This document shows, piece by piece, positions 1 through 7,260 of a DNA stretch of 35,885 bases. Origin of the DNA: Gammaproteobacteria bacterium (GTDB taxonomy: Bacteria > Pseudomonadota > Gammaproteobacteria > Chromatiales > Chromatiaceae). Location of the stretch: NCBI GenBank assembly GCA_020445415.1, contig JAGRGP010000049.1, forward strand, positions 1 through 35,885, in the 5' to 3' direction. The notes beneath the pieces are model-generated. The model did not search any database, was not told the origin of the DNA, and saw only the letters and a list, made by a program, of their open reading frames with translations. The translations under genes were made by a program, and so were the position numbers. Every line of letters starts with the position of its first letter. Position 1 is the stretch's first letter.

Positions 1-638
1 ATGTCATCGATTGGTCAGTAGTCGACGGAGAGCAGGTCGAGCCCGGACAGATCATCTGTCGCTTGGTCGGCAATACCCGTGTTTTGCTGAGCGGGGAGCG
101 GACCGCCCTCAACTATCTCCAAGTGTTATCCGGAACCGCGACCCGAGCGCGACATTACGCCGATCTCGTGGCAGGAACCGGCGTACGTTTGCTCGATACC
201 CGGAAGACCTTGCCAGGGCTTAGGTTGCAGCAAAAGTATGCAGTGGCTTGTGGGGGCTGTTATAACCACCGGATAGGACTCTATGATGCCATTCTAATCA
301 AAGAAAACCACATTGCGGCCGCGGGTTCTATCAAGGCGGCGCTGTCGGCGGCATCGGCGATGTCACCCGGTGTACAGGTGGAAATCGAGGTCGAGAGCTT
401 GGAGCAGCTTGCGCAAGCATTGGACGAGGGCGCCCGACGAGTTCTGCTGGATAATTTTGGCCCCGACCAACTTAAACAGGCGGTTGCCCTCAATCAGGGC
501 AGAGCCCGACTTGAAGCCTCGGGGGGAATATCTTTACAGAATATTCGTGAAATCGCGGAGACTGGTATCGATGACATCTCTATCGGAGCGCTCACGAAAG
601 ATGTCACGGCGGTTGACCTCTCCATGCGATTTTACTGA
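1..638 (+). CDS. nadC: Nicotinate-nucleotide pyrophosphorylase (carboxylating), 5'-truncated by window edge
   Basis: Quinolinate phosphoribosyltransferase converts quinolinate and PRPP to nicotinate mononucleotide in de novo NAD synthesis, in the cytoplasm. The reading frame is open from base 3, so the start lies upstream of the window; about 211 C-terminal residues are present. Family motifs seen in order are [29 protein letters not shown], the [15 protein letters not shown] block that carries substrate-binding His, Arg and Lys, LEASGGI, and a C-terminal [11 protein letters not shown]. These are the standard phosphate- and quinolinate-binding segments of the type II PRTase barrel. An internal TTG at 63 should not be taken as the start because conserved sequence continues upstream of it. 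The gene ends 12 bases before the convergent gene at 651-890. Confidence 0.96.
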   Translation, partial: VIDWSVVDGEQVEPGQIICRLVGNTRVLLSGERTALNYLQVLSGTATRARHYADLVAGTGVRLLDTRKTLPGLRLQQKYAVACGGCYNHRIGLYDAILIKENHIAAAGSIKAALSAASAMSPGVQVEIEVESLEQLAQALDEGARRVLLDNFGPDQLKQAVALNQGRARLEASGGISLQNIREIAETGIDDISIGALTKDVTAVDLSMRFY

Positions 639-650
639 AGCATTACCTAA

Positions 651-890
651 CTACGCCTTGACATCCAGTAGGGAACCGATCACTTTATCTGCTGCTTTAA
701 AGACCTGCACCGAGGTCGCGACCTGTTGAGCATTTTCATGCAGTTCGACCATAGCCCGGATGGAGTCTCTGGTTGGGATGGTTTGCGGGTAGTGGGTAGT
801 TTCGGCGATACGTGCCGCGTTTCGCTTGAGCCCCTGCAGCCCGCGGCCGATACCGGTAACCGCCGTACTCGTGAGGGAAGAGATAGCCAT
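651..890 (-). CDS. Small protein resembling the C-terminus of flagellar rod/hook proteins (FlgB/FlgC/FlgE-like)
   Basis: A 79-residue protein. The N-terminus (MAISSLTSTAVTGIGRGLQ) and the end (AADKVIGSLLDVKA) resemble the terminal helices of flagellar rod and hook proteins, which typically end in a segment like DxMLGTLLDIKA. Stand-alone short proteins of this type, often annotated as flagellar basal-body rod-like, are known in gammaproteobacteria; I recall similar Pseudomonas proteins but cannot confirm this here. There are no other flagellar genes in the window, so a flagellar role is not supported by context. ATG at 890 has only a weak purine-rich upstream stretch (AGAAGAA). It is convergent with nadC and divergent from the FKBP gene. 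The gene is probably real; its function is unknown. Confidence 0.7.
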   Translation of the reverse strand: MAISSLTSTAVTGIGRGLQGLKRNAARIAETTHYPQTIPTRDSIRAMVELHENAQQVATSVQVFKAADKVIGSLLDVKA

Positions 891-996
891 TTCTTCTAGA
901 CCTGCTGGTTTACTGTCTTTAAGTTAGAGTCTAGCTGTGCAAACTGCGGAAACAAGAGGTCATAGTCAAAAATGTGACGAAACGCAATTTCTTGAC

Positions 997-1014
997 GCCA
1001 TCTTGTGTGATGGC
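997..1014 (+). promoter_or_regulatory. Short hairpin in the leader upstream of the FKBP gene
   Basis: GCCATC (997-1002) and GATGGC (1009-1014) form a 6-bp stem around a 6-base loop, 36 bases before the FKBP start codon. It lies in the divergent intergenic region 891-1050. A TTGACG hexamer overlaps its left side (992-997) but I see no good -10 box at 16-18 bases. It may be a leader hairpin or chance. Confidence 0.2.
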
Positions 1015-1050
1015 CCGGTAGTTTTCAATTATTTTTACTGAGGAACGTGC

Positions 1051-1728
1051 ATGTCCCTGTTTTACAAATCTATATCATTGGCGGTCGTATTTCTTGGGGT
1101 TACTGGAGGTGTGAGCGCGACCGAGCTATCTACTCAGGATCAGCGGCTAAGCTACGTGCTGGGATACCAGTTTGCCCAGCAGCTCAAGGCGGAAGGCGTT
1201 ACTGTCGACATCGAGGCGTTTAGTGCCGCGGTAGATGATGTGGTGGCCGGAAAGCCGTTACAGATGACATTAGAGGAAATGCGCGAGAGCCTACGGGCCG
1301 GTCAGGAGGCCATCGCTGAGAAAAAGGCTGCGGAGGCCCAGGCCGCCTTGGAGCAAGGACAAAGGTTTCTTGAGCAAAACCGTTCGCAGGAGGGTGTAGT
1401 GACCCTGCCATCCGGGCTGCAATATATCGAATTGACCCCGGGGGCGGGTGAGTCTCCGGCAGCGGATGCTAAGGTTACCGTGCATTATCGGGGAACCTTG
1501 ATAAACGGTAAGGAGTTCGATAGCTCTTACCGTCGGGGAGAGCCCACGAGTTTTTCGCTAGCCGGAGTGATCCCCGGTTTCCGCGAATCGATTACTCTGA
1601 TGAAGCCGGGCGCTAAATGGAAGGTATTTATTCCCGCGGAACTGGGGTACGGGGTGAATGGGGCGGGGTCCGACATCGGTCCTAACGAGACATTGATCTT
1701 CGATATCGAATTGCTCTCGGTGGAATAA
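1051..1728 (+). CDS. Periplasmic FKBP-type peptidyl-prolyl cis-trans isomerase (FkpA/Mip-like)
   Basis: A 225-residue exported prolyl isomerase and chaperone, expected to act on proteins folding in the periplasm. Residues 1-23 form a signal peptide (hydrophobic core after Lys6, cleavage near VSA-TE). Residues about 26-110 match the FKBP N-terminal dimerisation domain: ELSTQDQRLSYVLGYQFA, then a charged helix rich in Ala, Glu and Lys. Residues about 118-225 are the FKBP catalytic domain, with VHYRGTLINGKEFDSSY, VIPGFRESI, PAELGYG and the last strand IFDIELLSVE. The length fits the Mip/FkpA/FklB class. ATG at 1051 is preceded by GAGG at a suitable distance. A small GC hairpin follows the stop directly. 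Confidence 0.93.
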   Translation: MSLFYKSISLAVVFLGVTGGVSATELSTQDQRLSYVLGYQFAQQLKAEGVTVDIEAFSAAVDDVVAGKPLQMTLEEMRESLRAGQEAIAEKKAAEAQAALEQGQRFLEQNRSQEGVVTLPSGLQYIELTPGAGESPAADAKVTVHYRGTLINGKEFDSSYRRGEPTSFSLAGVIPGFRESITLMKPGAKWKVFIPAELGYGVNGAGSDIGPNETLIFDIELLSVE

Positions 1729-1745
1729 GCCCTCTCCTGGAGGGC
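1729..1745 (+). terminator. Weak hairpin between convergent genes
   Basis: GCCCTC (1729-1734) and GAGGGC (1740-1745) form a 6-bp stem with a 5-base loop immediately after the FKBP stop codon and 43 bases before the end of the convergent radical SAM gene. No T-run follows on either strand, so intrinsic termination is not assured. Confidence 0.3.
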
Positions 1746-1787
1746 GTGCCTCACACCCCGATAGATAGTGCGGTAATCTGTTGGCGG

Positions 1788-2666
1788 TCACAGTCCTCTG
1801 AGATAAGAGGGCCGCAACGCACCATCTCCTTCAAGCGCTGAACGGATGGTTTTTAGCAACCGTTCGCGGTCCTTGGGAATCGTTCCCGCTAGGGCCAGGG
1901 CGTTGGATGCATGGTTGGAGCGAAAGACAAACGGGTGAGGGGGGGCGAGGCCGGATAATAGACGTGCCTGCTCATGCAGTACACCCCTATCATCCTGCAA
2001 TTCGAAGGGTTCACCAAATTTTTTCATGAATTCCGTGAAGACACTGGGCTCGAGGTACAGCTGCAACGTGGAGACATAAGTGGCAGGTGCCCGGTTCAGG
2101 AGATCGACAGTCCCATCAATGTGCTCTTGCCAGTACTTCTGGCCCCCCAGTCCAAGGATAACTGTTGCCGATAGCTTGATTTCGGACACGAATACTTGAT
2201 CCATCGCCTCCCCGATACTGCGGCTTGTCGCCCCCTTGGTAATCTTCTTCAGAATCAGATCCGAACCTGATTCGATACCTAGGTAAAGCAGGTTCAATCG
2301 GTGCCTGCGGAGCTGAATCAGCTCAGGCAATGATTTTCTGCGGATGTTGGCGGGAGTGGCATAACAGGAGACCCGAGTCAGTTCGGGAAAGGCGGATTCG
2401 AGTCGCTGGAGAATTTTTACCAGGTGGTCAGTGGGTAAGGCCAGCGCGTCCCCGTCCGCCAAAAACACCCGGTCTGTATCGGGCCAGAGTTGTGCCGCCT
2501 GGTCGATCTCTCCTTGGAGGATTTCCCACGGCCTGGCTTGGTAGCGCTTCGACTTATACATGGAACAGAACGAGCACTGGTTAAAGCTACATCCCAGGGT
2601 CGCTTGGAAAATCAGGTTTCGCCCTTCGCTCGGAGGACGGTACAGTGGCATGTGGTAGTCAAACAT
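1788..2666 (-). CDS. Radical SAM protein, coupled to EgtB-like gene
   Basis: A radical S-adenosylmethionine enzyme of about 293 residues. The cluster motif is GCSFNQCSFCSMY, which is C-x4-C-x2-C rather than the classical C-x3-C-x2-C; I recall the same spacing in a widespread uncharacterised family. Further family-like segments are FLADGDALALP (SAM-side strand), LYLGIESGSDLILKKITKG, ILGLGGQ, and a C-terminal FRSNHASNALALAGTIPKDR. No SPASM-type extra cysteine block is seen. I chose ATG at 2666, four bases after the TAG of the upstream gene, because residues before it (toward 2732) overlap that gene and look unconserved. The tight spacing suggests translational coupling with the EgtB-like protein. 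The substrate is unknown. Confidence 0.88.
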   Translation of the reverse strand: MFDYHMPLYRPPSEGRNLIFQATLGCSFNQCSFCSMYKSKRYQARPWEILQGEIDQAAQLWPDTDRVFLADGDALALPTDHLVKILQRLESAFPELTRVSCYATPANIRRKSLPELIQLRRHRLNLLYLGIESGSDLILKKITKGATSRSIGEAMDQVFVSEIKLSATVILGLGGQKYWQEHIDGTVDLLNRAPATYVSTLQLYLEPSVFTEFMKKFGEPFELQDDRGVLHEQARLLSGLAPPHPFVFRSNHASNALALAGTIPKDRERLLKTIRSALEGDGALRPSYLRGL

Positions 2667-2670
2667 AGGG

Positions 2671-3852
2671 CTATACCGGGGGGAACACGAGGCGTGCTCC
2701 GCTGAAAAGTTGTTGCGCCCCTGGTCGCCCACCTGTTCTGAAACTAACGCGTTTCAGTGCTGGTTGGGTATAGAGGCACGCACCCCGCAGGCTGAAATGA
2801 TGACCGTCAAATTCCAGTGTGCTCTCCTCTTTGCGTGATGGTGGCTGATAGCCGTCGTAGGGCCGGAATACATTGGCGCACCATTCTCGAACCAGTCCAT
2901 AATTACTGATCTTACCGGTACGTACAGCCACTTCCCACTGGTATTCGTGCTGCAGTATCGCCCCGGCAAGATTACCGCCCTGACTGCTCACCCAGTTGGC
3001 GTAGGCTTCCGCCTCAAATCGATTGATGCCCATAACGGGGTCTGCTCCTTGAAGGTCGTAGGGCCCATGCAGTCCAATGCCGTACCAGTTGCCTCTTAGG
3101 TCTTGTCGCCAGTGATTGGGATGGGCGGCCCTGCCATCCTTCGGTGGCATTCCTTCAAGCTGCCAGAAGTCTGGCTGCTGGTATCCTCCGGCCTCTATGA
3201 ACGCTAGCCAGTTTCCATTGGAGACAGGTGTGGAGGCGATACGGAATCCGCTGAGTTCAACCTGTTGTGCGGGAGCTTCGTTATCTCGAGCGCCCACCGC
3301 ATCCCTAGAGCCGATCCGGTAGTGTCCCCGTGGTATTTCAACGGTATCGGCCTTAGGCATGATAGGCTGTGCTGCCGTGGATACGTAATAATCACTCGTC
3401 ATCAGCAGTCGCCTTTGGACAAGAACCATAAGCATATACTCGTAGTTCCGAGCATGCTCTTGAAGGATTATCTGCAATAATTGATTTCCACTCATCCGTG
3501 AGTCTCTTTTTAGCAGAGCGGGATTTGCCAGTCGCATCAGATTGCCATCCTGAAGTTCCATGGCCCAGTTGAGAAGATGATCCCGGGGTGGGAGCCTATG
3601 CCAGCAAGGGCTGGTGTCTTTGCTCTCAGGAAAAAATATCTCCCGACTGCGGCAGGTTACTTCGTCATTCCCTTGTCCGACTTCACGCACCCAGTAGGTC
3701 TCAAGATAGCTACTTAAGGCTAGATACCACGCGAGTGGAGCCAGCTCCGGGTGATAGCAGTGGTAACACTCCTGTGCGGAAACCGACATCAGTAGCTCGG
3801 TCATCATCTGATGCTGGCGGCTAAGTTGCCCCAGTAGCGAGTCTCTGTTCAT
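2671..3852 (-). CDS. EgtB-like protein: degenerate DinB domain plus formylglycine-generating/sulfatase-modifying domain
   Basis: A 393-residue protein with the architecture of the sulfoxide synthase EgtB: an N-terminal DinB-like helical bundle (about 1-160) and a C-terminal FGE-sulfatase (C-type lectin-like) domain (about 170-393). Visible C-terminal landmarks are IPRGHYRIGSRD, NEAPAQQVELSGFRIASTPVS, DPVMGINRFEAEAYANWV, REWCANVFRPYDGY, SLRGA and FSGARLVFPP. In EgtB three histidines of the DinB domain bind iron (the L-x-H of helix 2 and an HxxxH pair). Here the equivalents read WYLALSSYLETYW (Leu46) and QEHARNYEYML (His133 kept, Tyr137), so at most one ligand remains. This argues against ordinary ergothioneine chemistry, and no egtD-like methyltransferase is present. 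It precedes the radical SAM gene by four bases. Confidence 0.85.
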   Translation of the reverse strand: MNRDSLLGQLSRQHQMMTELLMSVSAQECYHCYHPELAPLAWYLALSSYLETYWVREVGQGNDEVTCRSREIFFPESKDTSPCWHRLPPRDHLLNWAMELQDGNLMRLANPALLKRDSRMSGNQLLQIILQEHARNYEYMLMVLVQRRLLMTSDYYVSTAAQPIMPKADTVEIPRGHYRIGSRDAVGARDNEAPAQQVELSGFRIASTPVSNGNWLAFIEAGGYQQPDFWQLEGMPPKDGRAAHPNHWRQDLRGNWYGIGLHGPYDLQGADPVMGINRFEAEAYANWVSSQGGNLAGAILQHEYQWEVAVRTGKISNYGLVREWCANVFRPYDGYQPPSRKEESTLEFDGHHFSLRGACLYTQPALKRVSFRTGGRPGAQQLFSGARLVFPPV

Positions 3853-4005
3853 CGAGATCTTTAGTTCACCCTGTTGCGCGACGGAATATCGAGTCCCGAA
3901 ATCGCGTTGTCTCCAGTTTCAGAGCCACATTATTCCGCGATTGGGTGCGGGGAAAAAGGGGTTGCTTCTTCGTTTTAAGTCATGGGGTGAGCGGGATGTG
4001 GGTGT

Positions 4006-5475
4006 TTAGTCTGCAGGAACCGTACGCCCTGCCGCCCATTCTCGCAGCTCGGAGATGCGCTCTGCCATTACAACAGACAGGGGGCTGGTGCGTTCCAGCT
4101 CTTCGATCAAATGTTCCGTAGTCAGGCCAGTCTCATCGGACTGGGACCGATAGAGTGCCGAGACAATGGCCTGTTCAATCTCGGCACCCGTAAACCCGTC
4201 GCTGATCTGAGCCAGCGTATCGAGATCGAAGCCACCAGGTGCCTGATTGCGCCGGCGGAGATGGATACTGAATATCTCACGCCGCTGCCCATTTCCGGGC
4301 AGGTCGACAAAGAAGATCTCGTCCAGGCGCCCTTTGCGAATAAGCTCGGGTGGGAGCCGCTGGATATCGTTTGCCGTTGCTACCACAAAAACGCCAGTAT
4401 TGTGTTCAGCCATCCAAGTAAGCAAGGTACCAAGAATGCGCTGGGAAACTCCGTCGTCACTACCATTGACAGAGATCCCCTTTTCGATCTCATCGATCCA
4501 GAGAACACAGGGTGACATGGTTTCTGTGATCGACAGTGCATGGCGCAGATTTTTTTCGGACTCCCCAATGTATTTGTTGTAAAGGGTACCGAAGTCCAAG
4601 CGAAGCAAAGGTAGCTGCAGGCTTCCGGCAACCGCTTTTGCGGCGAGACTCTTGCCGGCTCCTTGCACACCGAGCAGCATAATCCCACGGGGTTGATCAA
4701 GCGTTGAGTCTTGGTCATGAAAGCGGGAGCGCCGGTGTTCTAGCCACTCCTTCATCCGGTTAAGTCCAGCTACATCGCTGAACTTCGCGGTGTCGTATTC
4801 GAACGAGATTATTCCACCCCTGCTGATGAGTTCGTACTTGGCCTGCATGACCCTGGGGAGGTCATCTTGGCGTATTGCGCCGTCGTCGGCAATGGCGTTG
4901 CGGATTAGTCGGCGTGTATCGCTGGTCGTGACACCCAGTAGGTGGGTTGCCAGAGCCTCCACCGCCTTGGGGTCGGCTTTGACAGGCCGGCTGGCACGCA
5001 ATTGCCAGGCTTCAGCTTCTTCCTTGATGATTCGTTTAATCTCATTCCGACCGGGCAGGCGTACGATGAATCTCGCGGTGAGGTGCCGGATCTCCGATGG
5101 GATCGCCAACTCAAAGCTGAGAAATACCAGCGTCTTCGGGATTTCATCATAATTTTGCGCAATCTCCTTGATCAGACGAATATGCAGGGGATTGCTGAGG
5201 TAGGGGTGAAAATCTAGTAACAGATAAATCGCAGGTTCAGCCTCGGACCGGATGTGTCTCAGAGCGTCAGTGGGATCCGGATGCAATCCCTTGGGCCCAA
5301 AGTCGATTTCCAGGCGCCTCAATCCGTCGGTCACGGTCCACTGAAATACGGGTACCCTCAGCCGCAAACCCAGTACCGGAAACAGTTGGGTGATTCTTTT
5401 TTCTTCCAGGGATTCGACGATAACCAGCGGGGTACGTGAGGCGAGCAACAGTTCAAGATCGCGCAAGGTCTGCAT
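4006..5475 (-). CDS. Ycf46-type AAA+ ATPase
   Basis: A 489-residue AAA+ protein resembling cyanobacterial and plastid Ycf46. The N-terminal half (1-220) begins LELLLASRTPLVIVESLEE and carries a degenerate P-loop-like fold with YLLLDFHPYL. The ATPase module follows: Walker A GVQGAGKS (269-276), Walker B VLWIDE (324-329), sensor 1 ATAND (366-370), arginine-finger segment RKGRLDEIF (380-388) and sensor 2 GFTGAEIE (428-435). Slr0374-type members have been linked to inorganic-carbon use in cyanobacteria; a role here is not known. ATG at 5475 has no recognisable Shine-Dalgarno sequence. Instead a strong hairpin ends four bases before it, so the gene may depend on read-through from tusE or on a promoter hidden upstream. 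Confidence 0.9.
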   Translation of the reverse strand: MQTLRDLELLLASRTPLVIVESLEEKRITQLFPVLGLRLRVPVFQWTVTDGLRRLEIDFGPKGLHPDPTDALRHIRSEAEPAIYLLLDFHPYLSNPLHIRLIKEIAQNYDEIPKTLVFLSFELAIPSEIRHLTARFIVRLPGRNEIKRIIKEEAEAWQLRASRPVKADPKAVEALATHLLGVTTSDTRRLIRNAIADDGAIRQDDLPRVMQAKYELISRGGIISFEYDTAKFSDVAGLNRMKEWLEHRRSRFHDQDSTLDQPRGIMLLGVQGAGKSLAAKAVAGSLQLPLLRLDFGTLYNKYIGESEKNLRHALSITETMSPCVLWIDEIEKGISVNGSDDGVSQRILGTLLTWMAEHNTGVFVVATANDIQRLPPELIRKGRLDEIFFVDLPGNGQRREIFSIHLRRRNQAPGGFDLDTLAQISDGFTGAEIEQAIVSALYRSQSDETGLTTEHLIEELERTSPLSVVMAERISELREWAAGRTVPAD

Positions 5476-5479
5476 AAAA

Positions 5480-5513
5480 TAAAGTCCGGGAAACCGAGGT
5501 TACCCGGACTTTA
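5480..5513 (-). terminator. Strong hairpin between tusE-like and ycf46-like genes
   Basis: TAAAGTCCGGG (5480-5490) and CCCGGACTTTA (5503-5513) form an 11-bp stem with a 12-base loop. On the minus strand the stem is followed by TTTT and then the ATG of the AAA+ gene, so the T-run and the start codon are contiguous. It can act as an intrinsic terminator or attenuator for the tusE-like gene, or as a structure controlling translation of the ATPase. Confidence 0.75.
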
Positions 5514-5550
5514 CCAGCCTTGGCGGTCTACTGCACCGCCCGGTGGGGGA

Positions 5551-5850
5551 TCAGACGCAACCCGTTGGTTTAGGCAGTCCACCGTATTTGGTGATGGGCT
5601 TCATCGGACCGGTTAGCCACAGCTTGAACATAGCTTTTTGATCAGCCCCGAGATACTTGGAGAACTTGCGGATGGGGGGTACCACTGAGTGTTCTTCGTA
5701 GTACTCCCTGGCCTTCAGGATTTGCTCCCACTTTTCATCATCCAGCTCAAAATTATCTGCCTCGGCCATGGCGTGAGCGATTTCGGGGGTCCAGGCGTTC
5801 ATATCGGCCAGGTAGCCGTCTCCATCCCTTGGGGGTACTGCAATACTCAT
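5551..5850 (-). CDS. tusE: TusE/DsrC family sulfur-carrier protein (single-cysteine, TusE-type)
   Basis: A 99-residue protein of the TusE/DsrC family, small cytoplasmic sulfur relay proteins with a persulfide-forming cysteine on a mobile C-terminal arm. Family features are GYLADMNAWTPEIAHAMAEA, the central LDDEKWEQILKAREYYEEH and PPIRKFSKYLG, and the end GLPKPTGCV with penultimate Cys. DsrC proper has a second cysteine 11 residues before it; here that position is Thr (PITKYGG), so it groups with TusE or DsrC paralogues rather than dissimilatory DsrC. No tusBCD or dsr genes are present in the window. I chose ATG at 5850 because GAGG lies 8 bases upstream; an upstream in-frame start at 5877 adds nine unlikely residues. 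A strong hairpin follows. Confidence 0.9.
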   Translation of the reverse strand: MSIAVPPRDGDGYLADMNAWTPEIAHAMAEADNFELDDEKWEQILKAREYYEEHSVVPPIRKFSKYLGADQKAMFKLWLTGPMKPITKYGGLPKPTGCV

Positions 5851-5940
5851 GGTGATAATCCTCAAATTAAAAACCAAGTAATTTGCTAGGTAGTTAGTGA
5901 CATTCTATCCGGGCGGAGTAAAAAATCTACCGCTCCATAA

Positions 5941-6639
5941 TTATGGTATTTGCCGGTTGGCTAGGCAGTGTTCAACCGCTTGTGGAATGTCCTCAAGAGA
6001 AACAGGTACCTCCGGGAATTCGAAACGATACAGTCGCTCTCCTCGCAATAGATCCAGTCCCCAAGGGTCAACGCCTATGGCTACGGTCTGCGAAGTGCCC
6101 CCTTTCGGGACGTTTTCCGATACATGGCGATTGATCGGGGCAAGCAGTTCATCTTCCTGGGAAAGGGTGAAGCGGTTGATCGTCATCCTGTCGATATCAA
6201 TCCAACGGGCCGCTCCGAAACCGGAAACACAATAAAACCTTACCGGGCGCAGTCCGAAAAAATGAAATCCAAGTTCCTGATAATAGATTCGGCTTTCCGG
6301 GAAATAACGAAAGTGGCGCTTCTGGAGCGCATCGGTGACAGGGTCCACAGGGTAAGCGTCAGCCAGGCAGATTAGCCGAGTCAACTGTTGAGTATCGCCG
6401 TTCCCCTGTTCAACTACGGTCAGGCTGCAGCGTCTGTCGGCACGCAGGTTGCCGGTATGTTTGGCCAAATGGCTGAGCAACAATAGCGGCCAGCCGTTTC
6501 GATCGATGCTGTACGGTACCAAAGAGCCGAATGGATAACCGTTGTGTTCTTGAGAATGGGTAGAGAGTACGCCCTGGAATCTCCCGGATAGGAGTTGACG
6601 CGCGGCTTGAATGATCTCGGCGGGTGAATCGCTATTCAT
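5941..6639 (-). CDS. HugZ-family heme-utilisation / FMN-binding split-barrel protein
   Basis: A 232-residue protein with a pyridoxamine-phosphate-oxidase-like split barrel (about residues 5-150) and a DUF2470-like C-terminal domain (about 155-232), the layout of HugZ-family proteins. Visible features are GVLSTHSQEHNGYPFGSLVPYSID, LLLLSHLAKHTGNL, RCSLTVVEQ, LTRLICLADAYPV, the RYFPESRIYYQELGFHFFGLRP segment and GFGAARWID. HugZ of Helicobacter degrades heme; other members bind heme or flavin without proven activity, so only the family is claimed. It is the first gene of the minus-strand row that continues with the tusE-like gene 90 bases downstream. ATG at 6639 is the only good start. Confidence 0.88.
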   Translation of the reverse strand: MNSDSPAEIIQAARQLLSGRFQGVLSTHSQEHNGYPFGSLVPYSIDRNGWPLLLLSHLAKHTGNLRADRRCSLTVVEQGNGDTQQLTRLICLADAYPVDPVTDALQKRHFRYFPESRIYYQELGFHFFGLRPVRFYCVSGFGAARWIDIDRMTINRFTLSQEDELLAPINRHVSENVPKGGTSQTVAIGVDPWGLDLLRGERLYRFEFPEVPVSLEDIPQAVEHCLANRQIP

Positions 6640-7260
6640 GGGTTGGGGCCCTTCGCTTTGCGATAACTATCGTAAGCCGCTTCACTTGTTGCTGGCAATA
6701 TGCCCCGTGAGCCTACTCTGCAATGGGGGTATTGATGGCGAATTAGTTGTCCAATCCAGCATCTGGCACTCCTATTTCGGCGTGGAGAAGGGACTACGGC
6801 GGGGCTCTGGATTTCCGCATCCATCTGCGGGTATCGATTTTTTAATACTTGGGGGAGATGATACGCCAGGCATAGATAAGGCGGCGTTAATTGGAACAAG
6901 GCGGCATGGCTTGCTTATCTTCAGTCGGGAGACGCTAGGCTACCCCATTCAGAATCACGCGGTCGTAGTCTGATCACCCCGACTGGGGAGCCGTTTCTCA
7001 ATCTTTAATCGAAAGGACTCGCGGCCTTTCGAAAATCGTCGGCGAAGTGTCCAGCCGTCGTCCCCATGCTGCTTATCGTCTGTGTGAACGACTGGCCCCG
7101 GAAGGCATCGTGCCTTAGCAACGCCCCCAGTCCGTGCCGGCTGGTATTCCCGTCGAAAGATAGTTTCGGCGCCAGCGGCGGGATATGCTTGTGTGGATTG
7201 AGTTGGTAGTCCATTAAATTTATAGTGCCCCAACCTAACCGATCCCCTTGGAGAGCCGCT
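6640..7260. other. Long stretch with no confident gene (one weak ORF inside)
   Basis: About 620 bases lie between the divergent HugZ-like and deacetylase genes. Open frames on both strands exist but none matches a family I recognise; the only one with coding-like codon use is 7005-7214 on the minus strand. Promoters for both divergent genes should be here. I see no clear tRNA, riboswitch or repeat. Confidence 0.5.
7005..7214 (-). CDS. Possible small hypothetical protein (69 aa)
   Basis: An open frame of 69 residues beginning MDYQLNPHKHIPPLAPKL. Roughly two thirds of third codon positions are G or C and the codons look like those of neighbouring genes, whereas overlapping frames give arginine-rich, unnatural sequences. 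There is no Shine-Dalgarno sequence; a TATAAA box lies only 4-9 bases before the ATG, so if expressed it might be leaderless. No domain is recognised. It could be a real small gene, a decayed gene or chance. Confidence 0.35.
   Translation of the reverse strand: MDYQLNPHKHIPPLAPKLSFDGNTSRHGLGALLRHDAFRGQSFTQTISSMGTTAGHFADDFRKAASPFD

Noticed and set aside
6611..6973. 120-residue plus-strand frame in the HugZ/deacetylase intergenic region
   Set aside because: Overlaps the HugZ start, no ribosome site, no recognised sequence; the overlapping minus-strand frame at 6636-6899 is equally unconvincing.
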